DNA of 64,000 nucleotides from Megalobrama amblycephala (lineage: Eukaryota; Chordata; Actinopteri; Cypriniformes; Xenocyprididae). Location of the stretch: positions 10,235,537 through 10,299,536 of the forward strand of contig NC_063049.1 of the NCBI RefSeq assembly GCF_018812025.1, in the 5' to 3' direction. Every line of letters begins with the position of its first letter. The stretch's first letter is position 1. The notes under the pieces are model-generated. The model did no database searches and had not been told where the DNA came from. It saw only the letters and a program-made list of their open reading frames with translations. Shown one piece after another: positions 11,596 to 23,713 of the stretch. The translations under genes and the position numbers were made by a program.

Positions 11596-12708
11596 ATTAT
11601 TATGTTTGAGAATTAATTGATATAGCTTATCTAGTTAGTGCTTAGTTTTCTTAGGAAAAGATGTGACAGACATAATGTCTCATACTGCATATGTGACTGT
11701 TTGTGTGTTTTATTTTAGGACTAGAATAGATGAGAGTCTGATCTTCTGATGATCATCTGATGGTGAATAAGGATCCACTACAGAGAATCACAGTCAACAG
11801 AATCAACAGAGACTGAAGAAACAGTGACTTCACTGTTATAAAATTAAGACTTCATTTAGATTTCAAGGATCCTCTGACAGACCTGATGAGGTGGCAGTGA
11901 AACACCTTTTATTTCACAGCAGCAAATTACAGTTTCTCATTCACAGATTAACCATTTTATTTGTGTGCGTATAAATTTGTATAAATTACTTCAGTGTATA
12001 CACCATGTTTTTAATGATAGTTGTATTGCATTTGTATTAATGTATTTAGTAGGTTAAATGGATCATTTTTGTTCCTTGGTTTATATTTCAAAAAATGTAT
12101 TGGAATAGAAATAATTTTAAAGTTAGTAGGCCTATCAACTTTATTATTATAAAAAATACCTTAAGTGTCATTTAAGTTTGTGTACAAATCAGTTAATTTT
12201 AACTTTCATTATTAATGTAGTACCAACTGATCCATGTGTTTTACAGCATTAGTTGAGAGATTTTTTTCTTGAGAAAATTTGCCATGTACTGTACCTGATA
12301 TACTACATCCTAACTGATTCTAACTGATTCTGAATTGATTTTCAAGCTTGTGAATCAAAATGCATAACTATGATGACAAATTGTGCAAAAAAGAAAATAA
12401 AGTCCAAACAGGGTGATATTGTGACATACTGATAAGCCTTATCTTTCCATTATTGTTAATAATAGTTGCAACCTGCACTCTTAAATGTGCATTGAAAATT
12501 GCCAGCTGATAAACCCCCGGGAATGCAATCACGGGGCCCCTTCCTGGAGATTTGCTTAGGGCCCCCAATAACCTAAACACTGCTAGCGACTGACCATGCG
12601 GACGGGCCGGGGTTCGCATCCCGCTTGGAACGGGCAGGTGCGAACCAAATCGTTGAACTATGTTAGTAACGATGGAACGTGTGATGTTAGTTGGATAATG
12701 CTAACATC

Positions 12709-12764
12709 GCATACACTTTTTTAATCAGAGAGTTGTGCATACACTTTTTTAATCAGAGAGTTGT
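12709..12764. repeat. 28-bp tandem duplication
   Basis: GCATACACTTTTTTAATCAG and the next eight bases occur twice in direct succession (12709-12736, 12737-12764), overlapping the end of the LINE fragment. Confidence 0.85.
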
Positions 12765-13035
12765 TCAGTGCCCACTTGAGGTCCTGGGTGATGATGGTTC
12801 TCAGGAAATGGAAAGAGTCCACAGTATCAACTGGGGAGTCACACAGTATTATAGGGGCAGATGAGGCTGGGTTCTTCCAGAAGTCTATCACCATCTCCAC
12901 TGTTTTCACAGTGTTGAGCTCCAGATTGTTCTGACTGCACCAGGTCACCATGGTCAATCTCCCACTTATAAGCAGTCTCAGCAGTGTGGGGAACAGAGAA
13001 TCTTTTTGACTTTTTTCTTTAGTAAATCTGAGCAA
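12721..13035 (-). pseudogene. LINE reverse transcriptase fragment (C-terminal part)
   Basis: The minus-strand frame carries WCSQNNLELNTVKTVEMVIDF and later VDTVDSFHFL and TIITQDLKW, matching the region after the catalytic YADD of fish non-LTR reverse transcriptases. Only about 100 residues are present, with no endonuclease or YADD box. It is a 5'-truncated or deleted remnant. Confidence 0.7.
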
Positions 13036-13573
13036 GACTGATTCTCAATTTATTTTCAACATGTTTGGCTGTAAGTAAGACTGTTCTTTAAGGGTAACGG
13101 ATGGTAAGAATCAGTTCTCAGAAGCATATTATGAGCTGTTGCTTGTATTCTAGCGTATTCTAAGAGCATATTCTATATGGAATGCCAAGTCTGCCAAAAT
13201 TAAAAATAAATATACAAAGAAATGTAATAAAGCATAAATAAATATATACATAGAAGAACAAAAAAAAAAAAAAAAATGAAGACATTTTTATACATTTATT
13301 TCCTTATGTATATATTTATTTATTTTTTCTTTTATTTATTTATACATTTATTCATTTCAATTTTTTTTTATTTCCACATCTATTTATTTATTTATGTATT
13401 TATTTCCATATTTGTTCATTTCCACATTTATTCATTTCTACATTTCTTTATTTTTACATTTATGTGTTTTTACATTTCTTTGTCCATAGGGTAATGAGGA
13501 GTGCGTGGTTTACCTCAAACATAGCAATCGAGCTGACACCTTGTGGTGTGCCTGTAATACTAGTAGTGTAGCC

Positions 13574-13773
13574 CGGTGTTTCCCATCCCTGTTCCTGGAG
13601 GCACACCAACAGTACACATTTTGAATGTCTCCCTTATCTGAACCATATATTTCTGGTCTTGTAGTTTCTACTAACGAACTAATGAGTTTCAGAGAATCAG
13701 GTGTGTTTGATTAGGAAGATTTGGAAAATGTGTACTGTTAGTGTGCCTCCAGGAACAGGATTGGGAAACACTG
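13574..13773. mobile_element. 200-bp hAT MITE
   Basis: The exact 8-bp duplication GTGTAGCC (13566-13573, 13774-13781) flanks inverted ends CGGTGTTTCCC and GGGAAACACTG. About 45 bases match at each end, including CTGTTCCTGGAGGCACAC. The right arm of the fold-back element shows the empty site. Confidence 0.93.
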
Positions 13774-13884
13774 GTGTAGCCTACTGAGGAGCCTGTTGAT
13801 AGTGGGATGAATGATTTGGATGGTGTCATGTTTCCGCCCACTGCTGCTTCCTTCCACTCCCCACCAGAGGTCTCTGTTTCACCA

Positions 13885-14499
13885 TTAAAGGTGATACAGA
13901 GGATCTTTTCGTTGACTGAGAAACCAAAGACTGTTAGTGAGTTTTTGAAATGAGCGTATGCGTAAGAATAACCCCCCTCCTTCACAGCTCATTTCGAGGG
14001 AACGCCTCCCAAAACGCGTGCACGAGTATTGGAACACGAGTGTTTGTTTACCACCGGCATTCGCTGTGTCGTGTTAGTGGATTCATTATGTCGGACTCAC
14101 CGCAGGTAACTCATAATCTGCAGTTGTTACTCCTGTCTCCTGACAAAAACATTGCATGCGGCGTCTGTAGAGTGTGAAAGTTACTGGAGCACGCAGCCAC
14201 GCATGTCTCTCACAAGGAACATCATGGCAGTGATTGACAAGCCAGAGGGCCAATCCGCGCACGTCTCTCACAAGGAACGTAATGGCAGTGATTGACAAGC
14301 CAGAGGGCCAATCGTTTACGCGATGATCGCGTAAACGATTGGCTGATGTTTTTAAGGCCCTACCTCATGCACAGATAATGTATATTAATATTATTCCTTT
14401 CAGTACACCTAATAAATAGTCTTTTATCAGTTAGTAAAGACAGTTTCAAGTAATATTGCAAAAATGTATAAAACAAAACATCCTCTGTAGCACCTTTAA
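13885..14499. mobile_element. TTAA-target MITE
   Basis: The ends are inverted: TTAAAGGTGATACAGAGGAT on the left, and its near complement ATCCTCTGTAGCACCTTTAA on the right. TTAA at both ends suggests the piggyBac or Kolobok style of target. No transposase is present. The inside holds a direct duplication near 14207 and 14264 (CTCTCACAAGGAAC...CCAGAGGGCCAATC) and a long hairpin. Confidence 0.85.
14307..14343. repeat. Perfect 17-bp hairpin in the MITE
   Basis: GCCAATCGTTTACGCGA and its exact complement are separated by only TGA. The left arm begins at the end of the second internal duplicate, suggesting the duplicate was copied into the inverted repeat. Confidence 0.9.
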
Positions 14500-14794
14500 G
14501 ACTTTTTCATTGCACACACGCAGTCACTTCACTCTGGACTACATTTCCCACAATCCCTCAGCTACGCTGTAAAACCCAATAAGTTCAGAATATTCAAAAC
14601 ATTTGAGGAAACTTATTACCTCAAAACATTTAAGTAAACTAACTCATTTTTTAAAGTTGGTAGAACTTAAAATTTTTGTGACAAGTGGGGCAAGGCCGAG
14701 AGCCATGGAAGCGGATCAAGGCCAGTGTGGTGCACAGGTGTGTCTCACTAACAATCCCGTCACCGGCATCCCTTGCCCAACTCATCATAATGTT

Positions 14795-15755
14795 TAGGGG
14801 TGACCCTGAATAGTCAACGATTCGAATCTTCAATAGGAGGAGCCTGATTCAACTACCAATCTCACAGTCGAATCATCGCAGAGGTGTTATGAGACAAGAT
14901 ATGGGGGCGCTCAATATCTGATTTTACATAGATGTACCGGTTCTTTCCCAATAGGTTAACATAAAGCCGATTATGTTAATACTATAAATAAAAATGTGAA
15001 AAGAAAGAAGCTTTTAATAAATATTTTTAATGTGCGTGAATAAATCCAACCACCCCTGTGACAGATTTAAGTTTCACTTCCATGATTCGTGACCGACAGA
15101 GGAGCATCTTTGTGGCAGGGATTAAATCTTTAACAATGTCTGGGATAAAGTGTACAATTGGATGCACTTTGAAATGGTAAAAGATGACCCAAAAAACATA
15201 TGATGCAAGTTGTGCCAACAGCTCACGTCCTAGAACTCAACAACAATAAACATTGCGCCGCGCTTCTGCCGGCCAACGAGCTGACTATAGCGCGCTATTT
15301 AAAAAGACTCAAACGGACACAGGCAGATCGCGTGAAAGACTGGATTTTTTCTCTCTCAATCAGGTAGGGTAGCTACAAGTGATTTCAAACTATTTCAGCC
15401 GGATGTAATATGATTTTTGGATGTTGTGAATGTTTAGCGTTTATTGCCTCTGCAGTTAAAAAGACAAAGTTGACAATTCTGGCTATACTTTCGTTATTTT
15501 AATAATTTCTTTAATTTTAATTTATTTATTGATCACTCTGGGTTATTTAATTTAACTATTTGTGGCTTGTGTTTTGAATATATGCTGCACTTCAGGCATT
15601 TTGCAGTTTGACTTGATCATGTTTCATATTTCATAGACTATTTTCATATATTAGAACGGTATATTCTGTTCTAATTCAATTCTGTAAATTAATGTTTGAT
15701 AAAAAAAATTATAATTCCATATGAAATTTATATCTATCTGTGTGGCCTTTCTGCA

Positions 15756-15833
<78 letters not shown>

Positions 15834-16180
15834 GGTTTATTGATCCAAAATGTTTTTATTCATTTTCTTCTATATCTTTGTGTGGTGTTTGTGGCTGTGA
15901 ATGTTTATCCACATTGCCTTTCATTTGTTTAAAAAAGATAAAATCATTGTCAGTTTCGTCTATCACTTGACAGGCAGTTTGGTCGGTTTATTAGAAAGAT
16001 GTTTCTCTGTGCTGTGTGTGAAATAAAATAAACATTGTCTTAAGCCGCGAGTAGGCTATAGCCAGGCCTTCATTTTCTGTGTCCCGTTCATCTCATGCAC
16101 AGTTCAGCGCGCAAACCTTTCAAAGTCCGTGCACACTATCTAGTGGACTGCTGTTTTTCAAGCTCAAATGGACACCCCTA
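14795..16180. mobile_element. hAT element nested in the CACTA-like element
   Basis: An exact 8-bp duplication ATAATGTT (14787-14794, 16181-16188) flanks inverted ends TAGGGGTG and CACCCCTA. Inside are a (TA)n tract and no convincing transposase frame. At 1386 bp it is a non-autonomous copy and the youngest insertion of this nest, at its deepest level. Confidence 0.92.
15759..15830. repeat. (TA)n microsatellite
   Basis: About 36 uninterrupted TA units lie inside the nested hAT element. The reading frame through it is meaningless. Confidence 0.97.
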
Positions 16181-19140
16181 ATAATGTTAATTACATACAG
16201 TTAATTTACATAAACATCACATTCAGATCTTGGTTACATAGCAATGCTACATAGCACATAATGTAACATGTTACATAGCAAATAACACATGCTATTATAA
16301 CTATCAGAGAGACTGTCATTATATACTTGCATATATGTAATCAAACAACATATGTGGTCTTAAATGTTTTGCAGCTTATCCTCAACCTAACCACAGGCTC
16401 TACTCTTCACCACAATGGTAACCCTACAAAACTAACATAACAGAACCCCCCTGAATCCAAACATAACACAAAATTAAACATTAACTTATGTTAATCTTGT
16501 GCAAAAACACACAAAATAACACTTAATTTCAACATTTATTTTTTATGGTCTGACGCAAAGCATGCTAGGAATTAGAAATCTGCTGCAGCTCAACTCAATC
16601 ATATTAAGTTCAGCTTACTACAATGAAATTTTGAGTTTGTGCAACTTTTTTCTATTAAATACAATGAACTTTCATTATTATTTGAGTGAAACAAACTCAT
16701 TTAATTTAATTGATTTCACTGTTCGGTTTTACAGTGTAGGCACTGATCACACTCGCACCTGTTTCCCATCAGGTTCCCTTTATAAGCTGCACTCCTTCAC
16801 ACACACATTGCTGAGTATTGATTTTGCCGTGTTTCTATCTTGTTTTGCCTTGTTTCCTTGTCCTTGCCTAGTCTTGCCTGTGTTTTGACCCTGGACTGAT
16901 TCCTTGTTGATGATCATTTGCTGCCTGCCTTGACCATTGTCTGTGTTTTGGATTACTCTCTTGCTTGCCTTCTTGTTACTGTTTGCTGGTGTTTGACCTA
17001 CTGCCTGTACAACTACACTCTTATTAATAAAGCCTGCATGTGGATCTTCAACTCCTTTGTCATGCTCCCTACGTTACAGATGGGTAGTATGGCCAAAATC
17101 TTATATCACGGGTTAAGTCATATAATATCACCCTAACTGTACTGTGTGACATGGATAGGCTACACTTTATTCCGTACATGGCCGTAGAACATCGTCTGGT
17201 CTGGATTTGTAAAATGTCCTGGGCTGGCAAACATGAACTGCAACATCTTCAACAGATCTGATAACTGGGACTCTGAAATGAAAGCGCTTGTTATTTCATT
17301 ATTAATCATTTGAATGAATAGGTTTGCGTTTTATTGAGATTTGGACACCGGTCAGAACACGGAAAGGAAGCAGCGCACATATAGGCTACAGTGAAGTCGA
17401 CGCAAGCATATTGATCAATGCATTTGAAACAAGACCACAAATTCACTTCACGTTCATATTTCCTACTTTTAAATGCACAACATGTGACAAATGCTCGGAA
17501 TATGTATTTGAATATGTACGTCGGTTGTAGTAGAAAATTTTGTCGCCTCGTCACTTCCCGTGTGGACAGTCACGGCATCGCTGAGTATAATGGGTTTTCT
17601 TGGTGTGGTCTTATTATGACTTCAAAATGTAAAACATTTATCTCATAACATTTTTATGCACTTGTATGTTAATTGCTGTGTAAATGCATTCATGTCTCTT
17701 CTGTATTGATGGCTCTGATGAAGCTCTGATTGTGGAAACTGATTGGATTTTACTAACTGCCCTACAGCCTTATCATCTAATTGAATTTATCAATTGGAAT
17801 TAACATGGCATTCATACATTTAATAAGGTTGCCCCTGGACATCAGTTTACGGGGGTAGGCTAAAGGCTACCACCACTTAATTGAAAATAAGTTTGTTTCT
17901 GTTGCTGTCAGGATTGTTTCTGGAAGTTACATTAAAATGCAGTTTGCATTTTAATTTAATTTCAGTTTCCATGGGCACATTTTGATTTATCTAATTCTGG
18001 ATATTTCCAGTTGATAACTTAGCCTAAGACGCGAGATTAATAATAAGACCACACCAATAACCCATTATAATCAGTGAGGTTGTGACTGTCCACACGGGAA
18101 GTGACGCGACAAAATGTTCTACTGTAACCGATGCCTCGTTCTGTTTTGGATCTTTGAAATATGCATTGTATTTTAAGCTTTTGTCACATGTTGTGCATGT
18201 AAAAGTAGGATTTACGAACGTGAAGTGAATTTGTGGTCTCGTTTCAGATGCATTGATCAATATGCTGGAGTCAACTTCACTGTAGCCTATATGTGTGTGC
18301 TGCTTCCTTTCCATGTTCTGACCAGTGTCTGAATCTCAATCAAACGCAAGCCCATTCATTCAAATGATTAATAATGGGAAATAACAAGCACTTTCATTCC
18401 AGAGTCCCAGTTATCAGATCTGCTGAAGATGTTGCAGTCCATGTTGGCCAGCCCAGGACATTTTACAAATCTAGACCAGACGATGTTCTACAGCCATGTC
18501 CAGAATAAAGAGTAGCCTATCCATGTCACACAGTACAGTTAGGGTGATATTACATGACTTAATCCGTGATATAAGGTTTTGGCCATACTACCCATTCAAA
18601 TCATTCATCCCAGTATCAACAGGCTACACTTCTTGTATTTTGGGCACACCACAAGGTGTCACTGTGGCCTCAATGCTTCGCCCTCGCCTACTCTGAGCTC
18701 GATTGCTATGTCTGAGGTAAACCATGCCCTACGGACAAAGAAATGTAAAAATAAAGAAATGTAGAAATATAGAAATTATTAAATGTGGAAATGCACAAAT
18801 ATGGAAATACATAAATAAACGTGGAAATAAATAAAAATTGAAAAGAATAAATGTATAAATAAATAATAAATAAATGTGGAAAAAATAAATATATACATAA
18901 ATAAGGAAATAAATGTATAAATCATTATTTATTTATGGGTTGTTGTTTTTTTTTTGCTTTTCTATGCATATTTATTTACTTATATATTTATTTATTTTTG
19001 CTTTTTTACTTTTCTTTGTGTATTTATTTATGTATTTATTTTTAATTTCGGCAGACTTTGTATTTCATAATTCTACAGTAATATGCTTCCAAGAGCTGAT
19101 TCTTACCATCCGTTACCCTTAAATAACAGTCTTCCTTACA

Positions 19141-19227
19141 AGTCAAGTAACCTTTATTTATATAGCGCTTTTTACAATGTAGATTGTTTTAAAGCAGCTT
19201 TACAGTGATAACAGGAAAATAATGTAA
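19141..19227 (-). mobile_element. 3' tail of an L2-like LINE, truncated
   Basis: On the minus strand this is the end of the LINE family found at 37431-44793: AAAGCTGCTTT, then AAAAAGCGCTATATAAATAAAGG and a GACTTG tail. Only about 85 bases remain, the usual product of early-terminated reverse transcription. Confidence 0.85.
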
Positions 19228-20300
19228 TGTAGCATATGCACACTTATCAGGACCGTCAATAAAATCTGGAATCTTCAGAATGCTTCTCGCATGCTGGACT
19301 GTGTTGTAATCTGACTTCGGCTCCGGCCGGTCCAGAAAAAACAGACACTCTGACACCTTTGTTACCCGATGCTCATAAATTATGCTAATTCAGCCAGGAG
19401 ACAAGACAAAGAAACTTTGCCCGCCAAGTAATGCTATGCATCTATTGGCCGTTCCAACTCAGGAGGTGTGTTAGCTTAGTTTTCCATAAAAGCAATGACA
19501 CGCAGCTTTTCCTTTGTCTCCCGATTGTCTCTCGACTGCCCCTGAACTGCCTCAGGCGACAGCGCTGTCATCACGCGCTCAGCTCCTTCCGGGATGACCA
19601 TCTCCTTGGACTCTCTCTCTTCTTTCTTCTCTGTCATTTTACACGTCAGTTAAACCTCGTTTGAAAACCCCGCCGGAGAAACCCTCTCGGAAAGGACCAA
19701 CCAAGCCAAGCGCACTGAAACTCTGCTGCACATCGACTTTGTCACGATCACCATCAGTTCCTGTCAGTTCCCGGACTACATCTCCCATAATCCTCCCTGC
19801 CAGTCACATGCACACTCCACACCAATCACCTGTTGCCACATACAGCTTAGCACATTACTTGGACTATAAAAGACTCACTCACACACCACCTGATTGCGAA
19901 GTCTTGTTTACCGTGTGTTACAATTCTGAGCGTTAATATCCTGTCTGCCTATCTGTTGTTGATCTTGCCAGTTACCCGTTTGCGATACCTCTGCTGCCTA
20001 CATCTGACCTGTGCTTTGTATACCGTCCTGTGAGTGATATCTGCCTGTCCTGATCATTGCCAGTATCCCGACCACGTCTCTGCCTGTCCTTTGCTGTTCC
20101 TGTTTGTTCCCGTTTGACCCTGCCTGTACGACCACGCTCACCTTTAATAAAAGCTTTGCACTTGGATCCCTGCCTGAGTCCAGCTTCGTTACAGACTTGA
20201 ACCATATGCAAGTATTAATTTCTCTGAAATTTGTTTAAACTGATTTCTGTACTGGCTCTCAAAAGGGTTAACTGTCGTAATTTGCCATTCTTTGGTCATT
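19228..20300 (+). mobile_element. Family X repeat, copy 3
   Basis: The copy starts TGTAGCATATGCACAC like copy 1 and continues through a CGATTGTCTCTCGACTGCC block also present (inverted) at 5150-5220 in copy 2. A TCCATAAAA box precedes that block and could be a promoter, which fits an LTR read in this direction. A solo LTR interrupts it. It is cut at 20300 by the tail of a minus-strand LINE, and its other end is not seen. Confidence 0.78.
19740..20193 (+). mobile_element. 454-bp solo LTR
   Basis: The sequence begins TGTCACGATCACC and ends GCTTCGTTACA, with GACTT duplicated on both sides (19735-19739, 20194-20198). It has TATAAAAG at 19865 and AATAAA at 20146, the usual promoter and poly(A) signals of an LTR. 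Its style and size resemble the solo LTR at 13824-17078, though they are not the same copy family by eye. Confidence 0.9.
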
Positions 20301-21964
20301 AAGGCAAGGCAAGGCAATTTTATTTGTATAGCACATTTCATACACAATGGTTATTCAAAGTGCTTTACATAAAAAAAGAATAATAAAAATAGAACATAAG
20401 GAATACAAATAACAGTAAAAACAGAGAATTTTGCTCTCTGGATGGAAGAGCTAGGAAGTCTCAGAGAGTTTGTTGTTGTTGTTGTCCATCAGAGTGGATC
20501 CAAACGGATCTATCCATCAGAGCGGATCAGAATGGATCTTCCTCACACGACAGGACTGCTACCTATTAAGGCACTTCAAACTGATAAACACAGTTTCAAT
20601 CTCCCCTTTTGCCAAGACCTCAAACTGCACCACACAGCCCTAATCCCCCTTCCGGAGATATCTTATCTATGCAACGCAGTTCAAATTTCCCCTTTGGAAA
20701 TTTCCCCCTTTGGAAAGTGTCCTGACTGTAATCCAGAGATATCTTAACCATGCACTACAGCTTAAATTTCCCCATGGTTTGTCCCCTTATCCAAATTTAC
20801 CAAATTTTAACCTAATCACTTTCTTCCTAATTCTCCCAGCTCTTTCAACCAGACAGCAATATTTAAAATGCATTAAAAGTCAGAATAACAAGATGATACA
20901 TAAAAGATATAAAATACATTAAAAATTAAAATAAAAACAGGAAAAGGAATTAAAAGAATAAAAAGATAATACGTATAAAATAAAGTGCAAACAGTTCGGA
21001 CATAGCACAGTGCTCAATCAGCAAATGCATAGATAAAAAGATGTGTTTTGAGTCTGGATTTGAATGTGGCTACTGTTGGAGCACACCTGATCTCTTCTGG
21101 AAGCTGGTTCCAGCTGCGGCTGGCGTAACAGCTAAAAGCAGACTCTCCTTGCTTTGAGTGAACCCTTGGTATTTCTAAATGACTTGATTCTGATGATCTG
21201 AGTGATCTGTTAGGTTTATATTCTATGAGCATATCTGCAATGTATTGAGGTCCTAGACCATTGAGTGATTTATAAATAAGTAACAGTACTTTCAAATCAA
21301 TTCTAAATGCAACTGGAAGCCAGTTCAAGGACCTGAGGACTGGTGTGATGTGTTCATGTTTTCGGGTTCTGCTCAGAATCCTGGCAGCAGCGTTCTGTAC
21401 GAGCTGCAGCTGTCTTATGGTCTTTTTGGGAAGACCAGTGAGGAGCCCATTACAATAATCCACCCGGCTGGTGATGAAAGCATGAACTTAGAGTTTCTCT
21501 AAGTCTTGACTGGAGACAAAGCATCTAATTCTTGCAATATTTTTGAGATGATAATATGCTGATTTAGTTATTGTCTTTACATGGCTAATGAAACTCAGGT
21601 CTGACTCCAAAATCACACCAAGATTCCTGACTTGATTTTTAGTTGTTTGACCCCTAGAGTGAAGGTACATGTTCACTTTGAGAACTTCATCTTTGTTTCC
21701 AAACACAATGATTTCAGTTTTGTCTTTGTTTAACTGAAGGAAGTTTAGACACATCCAATTTTTAATTTCATCAATGCATTGGCACAGGGAGTCAATGGGG
21801 CTGTAGTCATTAGGTGATAGGGCTAGGTAAATCTGGGTGTCATCTGCATAGCTGTGATATGCAATTTGGTTCTTTCTCATTATTTGGCTCAGTGGCAGCA
21901 TATATAGGTTGAACAGGAGGGGTGCAAGAATTGAACCTTGAGGGACTCCGCATGTCATGGATGT
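20301..21964 (-). mobile_element. L2-like LINE fragment with (GCCTT)n tail
   Basis: On the minus strand the element ends GTGCTATACAAATAAAATTG followed by three GCCTT units at 20301-20316. Upstream lie a long 3' untranslated region (20317-21013, no ORF of note) and the RT C-terminal half. The 5' part is absent: sequence stops exactly at the start of element B's 5' LTR at 21965 and does not resume after that element's 3' LTR. Confidence 0.85.
21014..21964 (-). pseudogene. L2-like reverse transcriptase, C-terminal half
   Basis: Reading leftward, the frame shows CGVPQGSILAPLLF, the catalytic YADDTQIYL, LNKDKTEIIVFG, an in-frame TAA at 21488-21490, then [29 protein letters not shown] and [10 protein letters not shown]. 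This matches the thumb and C-terminal region of fish L2-like RTs. Only the single stop interrupts the part that remains. Endonuclease and RT fingers are missing. Confidence 0.9.
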
Positions 21965-23692
21965 TGTAGGGCCCCGCTCGACAGAACTTACCAATGACTT
22001 TATCAATGAACAACATGATTGAACAAAGCTTCATTTGGTCCAAAAGATTCATTTCCTGACAGGAAACACCTAGCCTTAACAGAAGTGATGACGTGACTTC
22101 TCTTAACAAAGGACTCTGTCTAAAGGACTTCTTAGCTCATCAGCAATAAACTAATCAGAACCCATCACGTGGGTTTGATCACATTAAATCTATTGATTCT
22201 CTCACAAAACCCTCTTGTATTATCGGACGGAACAGGAAAATATCCATCAACGGATTTAAAGACGAATCTGTCCTATCAATACCTCCCTTGTGTTGACCGT
22301 CCATCGTGACCCGGTCACTCGTGACTCCGGTCAAAGTTTAAACTATGCTTAAGGACTCAATCTTGAATCTCAAAAGGGACAATTGTCGATTACTTAAAGT
22401 ATTAACTATATCCAGAATAACACTTGATATGATGTGATTACTAACATGTTGGATTCAATGCATTATATGTTTGTATTCCTGTATGCATCTTCTTTCTCTT
22501 ATAATCATTGTTTTTAATTAGGTCAGTCTAGTAATATGTGTGGAAGAAGTGTGTCATGTTTGAGCTCTAAATACAGAGTTTATAATTCTCTGTAATTCTG
22601 TGTGAATGAAACATTGAAATTCAGTATCAGGAAAATATTAAGAAACTTTATAAAGTTGTTAATAAAACAGGAGAATGTTCTGCAGATATCACGCGATGTG
22701 ATCAATAGACAATAGACAAGGCGTGTCTAATCTCCGTAGCAACGTCTCATTGGAGGATCGCATCTGAAGGATGGAGCCAAAATTGCTCCCTTAAAACTAT
22801 GCTGTCCGAACAAGCTAAAGTCAGAAGTCAGTCAGAAATCGCTCGAAATCGGTCAGAAGCCGGACTGAAGCACAGTCGTTGAAGCCCGGTAGCCGAAGCA
22901 CCGCTACTTTGACCACGGCGGAAAAGTCGCATGGGTCATTGATAACTGATTGACCGGGGCCAGACGCTCAGAACAGCGCGTTGCACCAGCTAGCAGCATC
23001 CTTCAAAGCTTCCGCGCAACCCACAGGGCTTTCCCGAGAAGACGTCACCTGAAAGACAGCCAATCCAGAACGGGATTCCGCTGTACACGAGTCACGGAAC
23101 AACCCGATTACCTCAGCTGTCACAGCAAACGCAGGTACAAGCAAACTTCTCTCTCTCTTGCTGGAAATTGGTGAAACTCCTTTAAACCTAAAGAATCAAG
23201 CCAAAGCTCTGCTTTTGTGATTTTCCTCAGGTTATGAGTTAAGTTAGCACTGAACTTGGGACTTTTCATAACTCATCAACTCCGCGAATGTGTGTGCATG
23301 TATGTATGTGTGTGTGTGTGTGTGTTTAGCCTTAGTTTCCTGTAATCATTAGAAGTAGTCAATAAATCTTGTTTTGATTTTCACATATACGAGTTTCTTG
23401 TGCTGTGTGTCAAATTACTGCCTTAAACGTAAAAGATCAAGTTACCTCTTGCTTATAATATAATAATTACAATAATAACAATAATCATAATAAAATATTG
23501 TTACTGTTGGCCGCAGAATAATATTTTATCCAGAATTGGTAAAATACTCTAACCTCAATTTTCGCTGGACGAATAATTGATGAAGTGTTAAATATTAATT
23601 CTGAATCATTTACAGTGAATCATTTACAGTTGATTCAATTCTTATTCCCTGTAACAATTAAATTGAGCTAATAAATAGGCTAAGTCCTTACA
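21965..23692 (+). repeat. 5' LTR of element B
   Basis: It starts TGTAGGG and ends AGTCCTTACA and aligns with 35042-36800 throughout, including CATGATTGAACAAAGCTTC, a (GT)n tract near 23305 and TAATAATAACAATAATC stretches near 23465. CAATAAATC near 23361 may hold the poly(A) signal. Confidence 0.9.
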
Positions 23693-23695
23693 TAA

Positions 23696-23713
23696 TGGTG
23701 GAGAATGCGGGCA
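23696..23713 (+). other. Primer binding site, tRNA-Ala
   Basis: TGGTGGAGAATGCGGGCA lies three bases after the LTR and is the complement of the CCA-tailed 3' end of vertebrate tRNA-Ala(AGC) as I remember it. Confidence 0.75.

Larger units (their letters stand above)
9509..13069. other. Non-coding stretch with transposon remnants
   Basis: No intact gene is visible. At 9715 a frame opens MDQRRALVAAALEEL, stops at 9763-9765, and reads on as an acidic segment. This resembles the start of a PIF/Harbinger-type transposase, with a TATA-like TATAAGG at 9642, but is too short to prove. The rest is AT-rich and holds the minisatellite, two single transposon ends and a LINE fragment listed separately. 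A TTTTATTTTAG acceptor-like site near 11717 is followed by no open frame. Confidence 0.5.
14565..16736. mobile_element. CACTA-like non-autonomous element
   Basis: The right end reads TTTTACAGTG and the left end CGCTGTAAAA, a CACTG-type terminus with one change, flanked by TA. Subterminal AAACTAACTC/GAGTTTGTTT motifs recur inside. Without the hAT nested in it the element is about 0.78 kb. No transposase is seen. The 2-bp target is short, so class assignment rests on the ends. Confidence 0.6.
13824..17078 (+). mobile_element. Solo LTR split by two transposons
   Basis: The sequence starts TGTCATGTTTCC and ends CCTACGTTACA, with the 5-bp duplication GATGG on both sides (13819-13823, 17079-17083). 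Without the nested elements it is about 470 bp. It has a TTATAAGC TATA-like box near 16780 and AATAAA at 17026. No internal genes or second LTR are present, so it is a solo LTR left by recombination of a gypsy-like element. Confidence 0.88.
13070..19140. mobile_element. Large fold-back transposon A with nested insertions
   Basis: Two long inverted arms face each other. The left arm (13070-13823 plus 17084-17640) matches the right arm (18020-19140) in reverse complement, both ending TGTAAG/CTTACA next to TTAAGGGTAACGGATGG. Arms are about 1.1 kb around a 0.4-kb spacer (17641-18019) with no ORF. Low-complexity (TTTA)n-like tracts occupy both arms. The left arm has taken a hAT MITE and a composite LTR; without them the element is about 2.6 kb. 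No transposase is visible, so it would be non-autonomous. Its superfamily is not determined. Confidence 0.8.

Noticed and set aside
11700..11900. Host exon after a TTTTATTTTAG acceptor
   Set aside because: All frames have early stops and I cannot match it to a protein; left as unassigned DNA.
12590..12660. GGTTCGCATCCCGC tRNA B-box-like sequence
   Set aside because: No A box at proper spacing and no cloverleaf can be drawn; not called as tRNA or SINE.
13276..13494. Phe/Ile/Leu-rich membrane-protein-like frame
   Set aside because: It comes from (TTTA)n-like low-complexity DNA in the fold-back arm, and the other arm gives the same at 18913-19122.
15696..15932. Open frame with a Tyr-Ile repeat protein
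   Set aside because: It is translation of the (TA)n microsatellite.
16918..17136. Small Leu/Cys-rich secreted protein
   Set aside because: It lies in the solo LTR between its TATA-like box and poly(A) signal and crosses the LTR boundary.
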